A stretch of 64,000 bases of DNA. Origin: Lithobates sylvaticus. Lineage: Eukaryota > Chordata > Amphibia > Anura > Ranidae. Made by a program: the position numbers and the translations under genes. Shown in pieces: positions 21,595 to 32,427 of the stretch. The notes beneath the pieces were generated by a model. It saw only the letters and a program-made list of their open reading frames with translations. It did not search any database and was not told the DNA's origin. Each line of letters opens with the position of its first letter. Position 1 is the first letter of the stretch. Where the stretch lies: contig CM053032.1 of the NCBI GenBank assembly GCA_028564925.1, positions 121,043,490 through 121,107,489 of the forward strand. Direction: 5' to 3'.

Positions 21595-22110
21595 GATGGA
21601 GAATATAAAATTATGAAACAAGAATAAACCTTATGTGTTTGTGATAACGGTGAAAATATAAGAGTTGACATGAATCTCATCGTAGCTGAAATCATCTACA
21701 GTGATATTTGGAACCACAAAGTAGATTGCTGGTGAATTCCCCTCGCAGTGTATATGTTCATATAACACAAGCGTTGAGAATGATGAATGAGGCTGCACTG
21801 CAGAGTAATGAGCCCCAGACATGTCTGTGAATAAAGCTCTGTAGCGGTGAATGAGACAGATAATGGGAGAGGCCTTATCTTGCTGTCAGTATTATGAGTA
21901 AGTAAAAACTCATTGCAGTGAAACCTATGATGCAGGGAATAAATAAAACACCTTGACAACCCAAGAGCTGAAAACTGCAGAGCAGGAAACCTCTCCATGT
22001 TTTATTTATATACAGTAAACATGCAGACACAAACCTGCATAATGGAGAGATATAAGCAACTTTTCATCTCATACTTCATGGTAAGCCAGGCCTGAATCAT
22101 TTCACTAGGA
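21595..22110. other. Unique-looking patch, candidate conserved non-coding DNA
   Basis: No similarity to repeats in the window, balanced composition, and a GATAATGGG/TTATC-rich centre near 21,870. No exon is recognisable. Appearance suggests a conserved non-coding element, which only an alignment could confirm. Confidence 0.2.
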
Positions 22111-22577
22111 GTTGGCAGGCAAGATATGAAAGCATTAAAGTTACAAAAAACTTCACAGTGGTATATTTATAAAAAGCACACTAATCTTGGCATTTCCGAG
22201 TTCCCAGGTTCACCCGCTGTGTCAAACTTCCACTAGTAATGACCTTTTTTTGGCACTAAAGTGCCGCACTTGGCGCTAAAGTTGCTGCACAAGGCTGGAT
22301 GTCCTGAAAAGAAACCATCACTGCGCTCTCAGCACATTTGGGGCAAAGTTAGCAGCTGAGGGTTCATATGTTAAAAGAAAGATTGTCTACAGGTCCATAT
22401 GGGTTTTGGGCTATGGTCTGGAGACAATAACGGAGTGAAATAACTGTCTAAAGGTACGTATAGAAGCAAAGTGTTTGAGGCATATATAGAGGTAAAAAAG
22501 GTGCCTTGGGCGCATACATGTTTGGAACACATATGGAGGCAAAATTTGTGTGGAGATGGACTATAGGAGGGGACATA

Positions 22578-24187
22578 CCATATCTCACAAAAGTGAGTAC
22601 ACCCCTCACATTTTTTTAAATGTTTTATTATATCTTTTCATGTGACAACACTGAAGAAATTACACTTTGCTACAATGTAAAGTAGTGAGTGTACAGCTTG
22701 TATAACAGTGTAAATTTGCTGTCCCCTCAAAACAACTCAACACACAGCCATTAATGTCTAAACCGTGGCAACAAAAGTGAGTACACCCCTAAGTGAAAAT
22801 GTCCAAATTGGGCCCAATTAGCCATTTTCCTTCCCCGATGTCATGTGACTCATTAGTGTTACAAGGTCTCAGGTGTGAATGGGGAGCAGGTGTGTTAAAT
22901 TTGGTGTTATCGCTCTCACTTTCTCATACTGGTCACTGGAAATTCAACATGGCACCTCATGGCAAAGAACTCTCTGAGGATCTATAAAAAAGAATTGTTG
23001 CTCTACATAAAGATGGCCTAGGCTATAAGAAGATTGCCAAGACCCTGAAACTGAGCTGCAGCACGGTGGCCAAGACCATACAGCATTTTAACAGGACAGG
23101 TTCCACTCAGAATAGGCCTTGTCATGGTCGACCAAAGAAGTTGAGTGCACATGCTCAGTGTTATATCCAGAGGTTGTCTCTGAAAAATAGACATATGAGT
23201 GCTGCCAGCATTGCTGCAGAGGTTGGGGAGGGGGGGCAGCCTGTCAGTGCTCAGACTATACGCTGCACACTGCATCAAATTTGTCTGCGTGGCTGTCGTT
23301 CCAGAAGGAAGCCTCTTCTATAGATGATGCACAAGAATGCTCACAAACAATTTGGTGAAGATAAGCAGACTAAGGACATGGACTACTGGAACCATGTTCT
23401 GTGGTCCGATGAGACCAAGATAAACTTATTTGGTTCAGATGGTGTCAAGTGTGTTTGGCGGCAACCAGGTTAGGAGTACAAAGACAAGTGTGTCTTGCCT
23501 ACAGTCAAGCATGGTGGTGGGAGTGTCATGGTCTGGGGCTGCATGAGTGCTGCCAGCACTGGGGAGCTACAGTTCATTGAGGGAACCATGAATGCCACTG
23601 AAGCACAGCATAAACCCCTCCCTCAGAGACTGGGCTGCAGGGCAGTATTCCAACATGATAATGACCCCAAACACACCTCCAAGATGACCACTGCCTTGCT
23701 AAAGAAGCTGAGGGTCAAGGCGATGGACTGGGCAAGCATGTCGCAAGACCTAAACTTTATTGAGCATTTGTGGAGCATCCAGGTGGAGGAGCGCAAGGTC
23801 TCTAGCATCCACCAGCTCCATGATGTTGTCATGGAGGAGTGGAAGAGGACCCCAGTGGCAACCTGTGAATCTCTAGTGAACAACATGCCCAAGAGGGTTA
23901 AGGCAGTGTTGGAAAATAATGGTGGCCACACAAAATATTGACACTTTGGGACCAATTTGGACATTTTCACTTAGGGGAGTACCCACTTTTGTTGCCAGCG
24001 GTTTAGATATTAATGGCTGTGTGTGGAGTTATTTTTAGGGGACAACAAATTTACACTGTTTTACAAGCTGCAACCTCACTACTTTACATTGTAGCAAAGT
24101 GTAATTTCTTCAGTGTTGTCACATAAAAAGATGTAATAAAAACATTTACAAAAATGGGAGGGGTGTACTCACTTTTGTGAGATACTG
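22578..24187 (+). mobile_element. Tc1/mariner transposon, full length, inactive
   Basis: TA at both edges (22,576-22,577 and 24,188-24,189). Terminal inverted repeats are about 240 bp and contain an outer and an inner copy of AAAGTGAGTACACCCCT (22,590 and 22,775), i.e. the IR/DR layout used by Sleeping Beauty-like elements; the right repeat mirrors this at 23,946-24,187. The 1.6-kb length and central intronless transposase are standard for the family. The ends are well conserved, but the gene has three in-frame stops. The leftmost bases read CCATATCTCAC rather than CAGTATCTCAC as on the right, a small decay of the outer end. Confidence 0.93.
22949..23941 (+). pseudogene. Tc1 transposase pseudogene (DD34E)
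   Basis: Begins MAPHGKELSEDL and, in a single frame throughout, carries an N-terminal paired-like DNA-binding part (KRIVALHKDGLGYKKIAKTL, residues about 14-33), a GRPKK hinge (about 61-65), a second helix-turn-helix (VSAQTIRCTLHQICLRG) and the catalytic region. Catalytic residues are all present: Asp in LWSDETK (154), Asp in FQHDNDPKH (237) and Glu in FIEHLW (272), spaced as DD34E. The glycine-rich box VKHGGGSVMVWGCMS is intact. Inactivating changes are stops TAA at 22,985, TAG at 23,321 and TAG at 23,471, plus in-frame shortening near MNATEAQHKP. It ends ENNGGHTKY. At 331 codons it is slightly under the usual 340. Confidence 0.93.
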
Positions 24188-24295
24188 TAGTATCTGCCAA
24201 GTATACATTATGTAATGTGATGCTATGTATTTGGTGCTTCATGTGCTAAGGAACATGTCAGGATGCATGTGAGAAGTGCAAAGTATCTAATGGTC

Positions 24296-24670
24296 CATGT
24301 GATAAGGAGCAAAATGACTTAGGCAGGCCAAACAGCATTTCTTTCCTGCACCCACAGGTTCGATTCTCTTGATTCCCCGCATTAACACAGACAGTGCTGA
24401 CAGGGGAATCCTTCCTGCTGAACCACTGTGTTCTTCTGGCGGGGTGGCGGTGGAAGCCGTCCCTGCTAGAAGACAGTGATTATTGCTAGCGGCTATACCA
24501 GCCACTAGGGATAATTGCATGTAAAACCTGACAGGCTGGTTGCACCCAAGTTAATCAATTTGGTGCATTCAGCCTGACCATACATGGTTCGAATCTTGGC
24601 TGGTTTCTGCTGAACTGGCCAAGATTTGAACCATCTATTGCCAGGCCTTAGGATGCCAGTGATAAGAGGC
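24296..24670. other. Unassigned insert in the tandem array
   Basis: Contains CCATACATGGTTCGAATC at 24,578 and, inverted, CCAAGATTTGAACCATC at 24,618, a local dyad. It may be a frog dispersed repeat, but its ends were not defined. Confidence 0.3.
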
Positions 24671-24673
24671 AAA

Positions 24674-24862
24674 GGGGTTGATTTACTAAAGGCTGTCATG
24701 TTGCAAACTGGCTTCATCTAATCAAGTGCAAGTTTTTTTTATTTTATTTTTTATTTATTACCTTGCAGGTGACTGCAAACTGAATGTTCACCACATTCAC
24801 AACGTTAAGGGAAAATTCACTTGCAAAAGGTAACAGCATATTTGCCTTTAATAAATCAACCC
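24674..24862. mobile_element. MITE, GGGGTTGATTTACTAAAGGC family
   Basis: Left GGGGTTGATTTACTAAAGGC and right (reverse complement) GGGTTGATTTATTAAAGGCA are inverted termini. 189 bp, AT-rich centre. One of three copies with this end (also 25,105 and 55,606). Confidence 0.75.
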
Positions 24863-25104
24863 ACAAGTTTCTCCTGGCCCATTTAATAAAGAGCAAAGTG
24901 CCCTGGGGTGCATACTATGAAGCATAATGTTTATTGGTTTATGTGATAATGAGCAAAGCTTCTTCAGGTACAAATGATAAGGTGAAACATATCTGATGGT
25001 CCATGTGATAAGGAGCAAAGTGTTACTGGGTGCATATGATAAAGTGTTTGATATCCCATGTGAAAAGGAGCAAAGTGTCTTGGGTGCATTTGATAAGAGA
25101 CGGA

Positions 25105-25359
25105 GGGGGAGTTATTTACGAAAGGCAAATCCACTTTGCACTACAAGTGCACTGCAAGTGCACTTGGAAGTGTGGTTGCTGTGTATCCAAGGGGGACATG
25201 CAAGGAAAATAAAAAAACAGCATTTTTGCTTGTACATGACTGGATGATAAAATCTGCAGAGCTTCCCCTGAATTCCGATCTTCCCCTCAGATTAACAGCG
25301 ACTGGACTTCCAAGTGCACTTGTAGTGCAGAGTGGAATTGCATTTAGTAAATCAACCCC
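25105..25359. mobile_element. MITE, GGGGTTGATTTACTAAAGGC family, larger variant
   Basis: Left GGGGGAGTTATTTACGAAAGG and right (reverse complement) GGGGTTGATTTACTAAATGC. Internal subterminal repeats of AAGTGCACTTG type (about 25,145-25,170 and 25,310-25,325) are themselves inverted. Non-coding. Confidence 0.7.
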
Positions 25360-25445
25360 AACGTATTTTTTTTTCCGGCTTGTTTTGTTGAAAAACAACA
25401 GACTTACTGGTTGGATCACCAGATGAAGCTAAAGGAAAGAAAGCC

Positions 25446-25750
25446 AAAGGGCCTGTTCACACAAGAATGTAGTGCGGGGAAGCCAAGTCCCCATGCGGCT
25501 TTCCTCACCGCATTCCACAATTGCACTGCCCTTGTGATCTGCTGTGAGGGTCACTGCAAAGTTAATGACAGCCCAAACGCAAAACGCATTGTCACTACCC
25601 ACACTGGATCCCATGGTACAAAAGTACCATGCGATGCGGCTGCCGTGCATACTTTTGGCAGGGTGCGATTTCAGCCCATTCAAAATGATTAGGGCCGAAA
25701 TCGCACTGCACAGAACTGCATGTGAATTGCATGAGCCGCCCTTAGAAAGC
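25446..25750. mobile_element. hAT-like MITE fragment, GGGCCTGTTCACAC end
   Basis: Starts AAAGGGCCTGTTCACAC and has a GC-rich centre with GCGATTTC/GAAATCGC dyads; the expected right terminus is not clear. Family assignment by end motif only. Confidence 0.4.
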
Positions 25751-26420
25751 AAACAAATGTATCCATCACACCTAAGAATTGGTAAGCTGTAATATAATAC
25801 ATATTTGCTTTTGGGTTTAATACCCCTTTATTACAAAATGTATTTAGCAGTGCTTTTTCACAGGGCACTTGATGCATGGCTGCTTTCTCATTAATTGTGT
25901 GTCTTTACCCATTTTAATTATTGGGAAAATGTATGTTTTTAGCAATGATATAATACATTTATGGATAGTTCTGCAACATTATAAAGGAAATCTATTTAGA
26001 TAAAACTATCCAAAAAAATCACACAGCTAGTTCTGTGAATATCTATCTCCTTGGACTAATAAGAGAAACATGAATTCTTTTTATTACAGCTTTGACTTTA
26101 GAGAGATGGTTTGTGAAACGCCATTTCGTTGTATGTGGGAGCAAACCTCATGGATTGCTAGGCAACAGGTTTTAGTTCTTTGTAATGTTTGGGAACATAG
26201 CACAGCCCATGTGTTCACAGTTGGACACACATTCTGTTTTTAAGCACTGGAAATTATAGCCCGGTGAGTGTAATTTGCTCTGCAATCAAGCCTCTAGTTA
26301 TTATGAGGAAAAAAAAGTTTCATGTTTAATATGCATATTTAGGTTGGTTTGACCCTTGAAGTATAAATAAACTTGCACATTACTCTCATATTTAATCTCA
26401 TGTACCAAAGGAGAAATCCT
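25751..26420. other. Unassigned DNA with an X-box-like motif
   Basis: Plain AT-rich sequence. GATTGCTAGGCAAC at 26,153-26,166 resembles an RFX site. No gene recognised. Confidence 0.4.
26153..26166. promoter_or_regulatory. RFX X-box-like motif
   Basis: GATTGCTAGGCAAC has the paired half-sites TTGCT and GGCAAC. Function unknown. Confidence 0.25.
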
Positions 26421-26684
26421 TAGGCTGGGTTCACACTAGTGCAAATTGGATGTGGTTTTTCCCGCATCCAATTCGCAATATCAGGAGATTGTGACCGACT
26501 CTCTATGGAGCCGGTTCACATATCTCTGGTGCGAATTGCACAGGAATGCTGTGTGTCTTTTTGGCCAATTTCAGGTCCGAATAGAGACAAAAATTCAGGC
26601 TGGAATCAGGCCTGAAACGGTGAACGAGGACGCACTGGACTCCTGCTGTGAGCCGCTGCGTACTCGTATGTGAACCCAGCCCTA
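26421..26684. mobile_element. MITE with TAGGGCTGGGTTCACA ends
   Basis: Left TAGGCTGGGTTCACACTAG and right (reverse complement) TAGGGCTGGGTTCACATACG are strong inverted ends around a 264-bp body without coding potential. Similar TTCACAC ends elsewhere in the window suggest the hAT group. Confidence 0.7.
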
Positions 26685-27440
26685 TGCTAATCTGATATAG
26701 CAAAGGAACATGTATAGCAATCAGTAAACTTAGAGGTAAAATGTGTTTATTCTTTTTAGATGTCCCTTCCCCTGCATTTTATTAATGTAATACTTACCCA
26801 AAATGCAGCTTCCCGGTGTGTGTGGTCTGCCTGTGTTCAAACTTGTCTCCCCCTTGTACCTTATCCCTGGTACTAGGACAGCTTGAATTCTACACACTGA
26901 AAATAGAAAGCCTAATAACCTGTAAGTGGGCTTTCTGCCTCTTGTAGGTATACAAGAAAGGCTCAGCTGCTTCTAGTGGTTATACCCCTGCAAATACTAA
27001 GCAAGCCCAGGAGCAACGAGAAGTAAAAAAATTTACAATAAAACAACAAAGCCTTCTGAAAGAACAGACTTAACCATGGCAACAGGCTCATTACGCAGAA
27101 AAAAAACAAATAATGTGTGGGATCTGTTGTCTCCTATTGAACTAATAAGGAAAAAGATATAACAGTAAGTAAAAAAAAAAAAAAAAAAAACTATTTCCAG
27201 CATTCTTTTGGGGGCAAAACGGACCTCTGAAATGTCCAAAAGCAGTACCGTAAAAAGAAAGAAAAATGTTACACCAATAGGTGACTCTCAAGTGTAGTGG
27301 TGTGGCTCAACCACATAGCTAGAAAATAAGAGAGAGAAAGGTGCACCGACCTAGTGCATTACCACAATAAAATGTATTGAAAGATTAAAAGAGTAATAAA
27401 TACTCACAAACCTAATTGATAAAAACACATGTCATGACAA
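26685..27440. other. Unassigned DNA
   Basis: Includes an A-run at 27,171-27,190. No element ends or gene recognised. Confidence 0.4.
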
Positions 27441-27474
27441 GTGTCCTCCACTGCATGAAGGTCTATTAACATCC

Positions 27475-27775
27475 ATCGGTCCTGCCAGAAGACCATCAGT
27501 ACCATCCATTAGTGTACATCAGTGCCACCTATCAGTGCCCATCCATGCCACCTATTAGTGCCCATCCATGCTGCCTATGAGTGCCCATCTGTGCCGCCTA
27601 TCAGTGCCCATCTGTGCCACTTATTAGTACTCATCAGTGCCCATCAGTGCCGCCTTTCAGTGCCTATCAGTGCCCCCTATCAGTAACCATCAGTGCCACC
27701 CCATCAGTGCCACCCCATCAGTGCCGCCTTATCAGTGCCTGTCAGTGCAGCCCCATCAGTGCCCATCAGTGAAGC
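27475..27775. repeat. Minisatellite of CAGTGCCNCCTATCAGTGCC units
   Basis: Around fifteen degenerate units of 20-24 bp built from CATCAGTGCC and CCTATCAGTGCC. The long frame that crosses it (proline/serine-rich) is an artefact of the repeat. Confidence 0.85.
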
Positions 27776-27925
27776 AGAAAACGTACTTATTTAGGGTTTA
27801 AAATATATTTACTGGTATTTTAACAGAAAATACATAGAACAATGTTTAAAGTTACAGTCTGGAGACAGTCACAAGTGAACATGTGTGATGAGTCCGCCAA
27901 ATGACTATTGCCTACAGCTTAACTC

Positions 27926-28377
27926 TAAGCCCCCATACACACGGTCGGAAACTCCGACCACAAAATCTGTCGGATTTTTTCCGACGGACTTTGTCCGAAA
28001 CTGGTGTTGCACACACAGTCAGACAAAGTTATCGGAAAATCTGATCATTCTGAAAGTGATGATGTTCGTTCGTTATGACGGGACTACGTTCACGTTAGTA
28101 GCCAATAGCTTTGGTCTCGTAATTTGATCTGAGCATGCATGGCACTTTGTCTGTCGGCATTCTGGACACACGATTGGAAAAAGTCCGATAGGATTTTGTT
28201 GTCGGAAAATTTGAGATCCTGCTCTCAAATTTTTTCCATCGGAATTTCCGACGGAAAAAGTCTGATAGAGCCCATACACGGTCAGATTTTCCGACAACAT
28301 AATCCTATCGGACTTTTTCCAATCGTGTGTCCAGAACTTTTTTCGTCTGAATTTCTGACCGTGTGTACGGGGGCTTA
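27926..28377. mobile_element. Non-autonomous element, GCCCCCGTACACACGGTC ends, with internal duplication
   Basis: Left TAAGCCCCCATACACACGG and right (reverse complement) TAAGCCCCCGTACACACGG. The interior consists of repeated TTTTCCGAC/GTCGGAAAA words, making several nested hairpins, and a second left-end-like GAGCCCATACACGGTC at about 28,267, so one copy may sit inside another. Two relatives lie at 29,650 and 43,620. Family unknown; non-coding. Confidence 0.75.
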
Positions 28378-28439
28378 TTGTTATGCAATATAGTATTAAC
28401 ATCAACAACCGTGCGAGGAGTGATTCTGGCTGGAAGAGC

Positions 28440-29030
28440 CCCGTTGTTCATCATAAGATGGTATGCATAAATTTTAAGGATCAATATTAAAATGGGGAAG
28501 AAGAAGGGGGGGGGGATCCAGCGTTGGGTGCAAAATTTGGAAGAAAGGGAAGAAAAGGAGGAAGAAGGAAGGGAAAAGAAACAGAGGAAAAGTAAGTAAG
28601 AGGAAGTCATAGAGGAGCTGCTGAGGAGACATTCAGAGAGAGGAGTACCTGGGGGATAGTTGGGGGGGGGGGGGGTTCCTTAGGTACATACCCTGCCCAT
28701 CCCATTGTCAGGTCGCAGGCTATAATGATGGTGTTGGTATCGACAGCATGTTGGCGAGAGTATCGGAGGCGGAGAAATGGAGCCAGATGGACCACAGTAT
28801 CTTGTAATTATCAAAGGTGTCGTTGTCAAGGGCCAGCATCTCTTCCATTCTCATGGTGTCGTTCATGATCGAGACCCATTGTGACAAGGGAGGAATGGTG
28901 GGTGTCTTCCAAAATGATGGGATGAGCTGTCTAGCTGAGGACATAAAGAAACGGAGGAGGGTCCGTTTCTGCTATGTTATTGACCCCGGGAGTATAGAGA
29001 GAAGGGCAATCTTAGGGGAAGGTGTCAGAT
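28440..29030 (-). pseudogene. LINE-1-type ORF2 C-terminal and 3' UTR fragment
   Basis: On the minus strand the text SARQLIPSFWKTPTIPPLSQW, then IMNDTMRMEEMLALDNDTF and ILWSIWLHF, follows the usual L1 ORF2 end pattern (an RxLIxxxWK motif, a PPxxxW segment and a final W-rich stretch). Downstream on the minus strand is a pyrimidine-rich 3' UTR (purine-rich on plus, with G-runs at 28,509 and 28,662). No reverse transcriptase core is present. It is a 5'-truncated dead copy; the clade within L1 is not resolved. Confidence 0.6.
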
Positions 29031-29074
29031 TTTCATCATACATTTTATTTTAGGATTCAAACTTACTTATTTAC

Positions 29075-29340
29075 AAAGTTTTATAACAGAAGCAAAAAAA
29101 AATATTTTTTTTCAAAACTTTCGGTCTTTTTTTTATTTGTTTAGCAGAAGATAAAAAAATCACAGAGGTGATCAAATACCACCAAAAGAAATCTCTATTT
29201 GTGGGAACAAACTGATAAGAATTTAGTTTGGGTACAGGGTAGCATGACCGCGCAATTGTCATTCAAAATGTGACAGAGCTGAAAGCTGAAAATTGGTCTG
29301 GGCAGTAAGGTGTATAAGTGCCCAGTATTGAAGTGGTTAA
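29075..29340 (-). mobile_element. TTAA element (TTAACCACTT family) end fragment, copy C
   Basis: Shares GATCAAATACCACCAAAAGAAA-type wording with 13,084 and ends TTGAAGTGGTTAA. Only about 265 bp of the terminus is left. Confidence 0.65.
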
Positions 29341-29649
29341 AGAATTTAAAACGTTGATTCCAGTACAATGGTATTTTCAGCATAGTGGCAATAGCGTTCA
29401 TTTATAAATGCTCACATAGGGGAAAAGGGTGACCAATGCTATTTTATTTAAAAATTGACCCTTTCTGTAGTAACATTTTTGTAATAACTGCAGTATGTTT
29501 TACCAGAATGTTTACTTAAAGATGAACTCCAGGAAATGGAAACCCTAAAGGATAACTCCACTTTCATGGGAAAAAAGTAGCAAGAAAAAAAAAAAAATGT
29601 GTATATATTTACATATCATGTCAGAGGTTTAGACCCCATACACACTGTT

Positions 29650-30057
29650 ATGGCCCGTACAGACGGTTGGATTTTCCAATGGGAAATGTTCGATGGAGTT
29701 TGTTGTCGGAAATTCCAACCGTGTGTAGGCTCCATCGGAGTTTCCGACAAACAAAATTTGAGATCTGGATCTCAAATTTTCCGACAACAAAATCCGTTGT
29801 TGGAAATTCTGATCGTGTGTACACAATTCCAATGCACAAAGTTCCACACATGCTCGGAATCAAGCAGAAGAGCCGCACTGTCTGTTGAACTTAATTTTTC
29901 TTGACTCGTCGTATGTGTTGCACGTCCCCGCGTTCTTGGCGATTGGAATTTCCGACAAGATTTGTGTGACCGTGCGTATGCAAGTTTGAGCCAACATCCG
30001 TCAGGAAAAAAAACATGGATTTTGTTGTCGGAATGTGCAATCGTGTGTACGGGGCAT
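29650..30057. mobile_element. Non-autonomous element, GCCCCGTACACACG family, second copy
   Basis: Left ATGGCCCGTACAGACGG and right (reverse complement) ATGCCCCGTACACACGA. Interior again made of GTCGGAAA/TTTCCGAC words. A stray end of the same family (GACCCCATACACACTG) lies just outside at 29,631. Confidence 0.7.
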
Positions 30058-30662
30058 TCGATTTTCTGCAGATTTTTGTCTTCAGATTTTATTTTTGGTA
30101 AATCTGAAGACAAAAAGCTTCAGAAAATCGAATCACTTTGAGTGCTCACTGTGCGGAATTGATTCCCAGGTTGATAGGTCCCGTTCTTTCACATATTTGA
30201 TGCCTTTTTTAATTTTGAATGCTTATACTGTATTTAGGGTGCACACCTGCTGCGGGCTGTGTATCTGACTGTTGATTTGGAAGTCTAAACTTGTAAGATT
30301 TTAATAAACCCTATTTATAAAAAAAAAAAAAGACAATTTCACTTTTGTCAATCAGGGCAAAGCAACAATATCTATTGATAGCTTCCCCCCCCCCCCCCCA
30401 TCTAGGCATAGTTACCAATGCATGTTCATTTGTTGCTTTCCAGCTGCAAGAATCCATCCCGGGTAAATACCAATGTGCGCATCTGGAGGTATGACATGTT
30501 GCAGCTTACTAGTTCTTAAATAGGTTGACTACATTTGTTTTGTTTTATTGGCTTTTTTCCTTTTTTAATTCACCCACCAAGTCCTACGAAGTCCTGTACT
30601 TGGGTAGCTACAATTATTCACTCCATTGTATTTATGAAGGAAGCCATGGTTGCCATACAGAC
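30058..30662. other. Unassigned DNA with a hairpin
   Basis: A near-perfect inverted repeat, CATTCGATTTTCTGCAGAT with its partner ATCTGAAGACAAAAAGCTTC and AGAAAATCGAAT, spans about 30,055-30,133. A C-run is at 30,386. No gene recognised. Confidence 0.45.
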
Positions 30663-31164
30663 TTAAAGCGGAGTTCCAGGCTTTTTATGTTTATTAAAAG
30701 TCAGCAGCTACAAAAAGTGTAGCTGCTGACTTTTAGTAAACAGACACTTACCTGTTCCACAGTCCAGCGATGCTGCCGACAAGAGTGTCGCTCCTCTCCC
30801 CCTCCTCCCCGCCGGCGCCTCCATTGCCACTCTGGGCAACCGGCCTTGACTGCTTTTGGCTTCATGGCCAGCAACGCATGACGCATGCGAGAGTCGCACT
30901 GAACTCCCAGAGTGGACAGGCGATCTCCTGGGACCTGTCATGTGTCCCAGGAGATCGCCTAGAGGGAGGGGCCAGCTAAGGCGAGAGGAGGAGTCGCCTT
31001 GGCGGTCCCTGGGCGGAAGGAGGAAGTAGGAGGAAGTCCCACTCCTAATGAAGCCCCCACTCCCCCCCCCCCCCCAAAAAAAATGACATGCCAAATGTGG
31101 CATGTAAGGGGGCGAGGAGTGCTTAAAGCGGAAATTCCAAGTTTTGGGTGGAACTCCGCTTTAA
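30663..31164. mobile_element. TTAA-bounded element, TTAAAGCGGAGTTCC family
   Basis: Left TTAAAGCGGAGTTCCAGG, right (reverse complement) TTAAAGCGGAGTTCCACCC. The right end is itself a 40-bp hairpin between two TTAAAGCGGA copies (31,125 and 31,164), as in other frog copies of this type. A perfect dyad AAGTCAGCAGCTAC/GTAGCTGCTGACTT lies near the left end. GC-rich body, non-coding. Single-end fragments of relatives occur at about 29,517, 43,123, 48,863 and 51,110. Confidence 0.8.
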
Positions 31165-32242
31165 CTACAAAGATGCCTGCTGTTGTTCATCTTCACTACT
31201 GTACATGAGGATGGGCAAATCAGTAGTTTACATAAGAAAGATAACTTTATACCTTTGCCTTCAGTGCAGCTCACAGGAATTGATAGGGACGCTGCATTTC
31301 TTACAAGATAAAAAGGTATTTACAATATACTGTGTGCCTAAAATGTTCTTAGTCTGAAAAAAATAGAACTCAGAAGATGGCTTATTACGTCAGCATCACC
31401 TAAACATTATGTGCAATATTTGGGACTGACCATTGAAAAGGTAATTTTTGAACACTTTTTAGGAATAAGCTCTGTAAATGTTTCTATGTCATTCACACAG
31501 TGGAATGTTCTTTTATAGAACATCCCTAGGGCTAGTAACTTGTGGATACACCGTAAAAAAAAGCATGCACCAAAGTATAAGAAACACCGCTCCTTAATGC
31601 CCTATAAAGGACTCTTCGTATTACCATTTGTCCTGCTTTTAGGATCCCAAGTGAATGGTTCTCTTTTGCCATCTGTCTCAACGACCTAAAAAACGAGAAC
31701 CTGACAAGACTGTGCTGGAGATAGGAAAAAAAAACTGACAAAGTCTCCTGTGAGACCTAAGCTCTAATTCTAATGAAAGCTACAAGGGACCTGACAATTT
31801 TTTTAATTCAGAGGAAGAACACCTTTGTCAAGGAGGCAAGGAAAACATATAGTAGTGTAACCAGAATATAATATATTTTCACTCATACAGGATACTCAGA
31901 TAATTTTCATTGTTTGTTAAACATTACCAAAGGGAGAACCCATAACACCCATGGGACTGTTAGCTACCGAAGACGAGAGAGGTGTGAAAGAGTTGAAATC
32001 TTGAGCCAAGACTGCATTGTTTGACCTCTTACCTTGGTATTAAATTCTAGCAGGTGAGAACAGTGTAGAAGGAGAGGACGTAGAAAAAAGATAAAGGTAA
32101 TATTAATGCATTCTGATGTACACATTAATTAACATTTTTGCTGCCAGAGAAATTTTTGCATATTTAAAAAAAAAAATAATTTTAGACATGTAAATTACAT
32201 AAAAACTCTAAGCATTACATTCTCAAAGCAGACACCCTAGAG
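31165..32242. other. Unassigned AT-rich DNA
   Basis: No repeats with definable ends and no gene recognised. Confidence 0.45.
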
Positions 32243-32427
32243 CAGTGGTTCTCAACCCTGTCCTCAAGTACCCCCAATAGGCCGTGTTTTGGGAATTTGT
32301 CTTAGATAAAAAAATCTGTCCAGAATACCAAGCCATTGACTCTGATTTAATGCACCTGTGCAAGATAAAGGAAAACCTACAAACATGGCCTGTTGGGGGT
32401 ACTTGAGCACAGGGTTGAGAACCACTG
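32243..32427. mobile_element. hAT-type MITE with 8-bp target duplication
   Basis: Left CAGTGGTTCTCAACCCTG and right (reverse complement) CAGTGGTTCTCAACCCTG are identical, continuing as near-perfect inverted repeats. Flanks CCCTAGAG (32,235-32,242) and CCCTAAAG (32,428-32,435) are an 8-bp duplication with one mismatch. The CAGTGGTTCTCAA end is the known signature of Charlie-like hAT elements. 185 bp, non-coding. Confidence 0.9.

Larger units (their letters stand above)
22360..25104. repeat. Degenerate tandem array of about 60-bp units, interrupted by insertions
   Basis: The clearest units lie at 24,870-25,104, where variants of GGTCCATGTGATAAGGAG, CAAAGTG and GGTGCATATGATAA recur roughly every 60 bp. 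The same phrases occur at 24,228-24,310 and, more diverged, at 22,380-22,577 (GGTCCATATGG, GGCGCATACATG, ACACATATGGAGGCAAA). The Tc1 element (22,578-24,187), an unclear insert (about 24,311-24,670) and a MITE (24,674-24,862) split the array. Confidence 0.5.

Noticed and set aside
27581-27772. Proline/serine/cysteine-rich repeat peptide
   Set aside because: Translation artefact of the CAGTGCC minisatellite.
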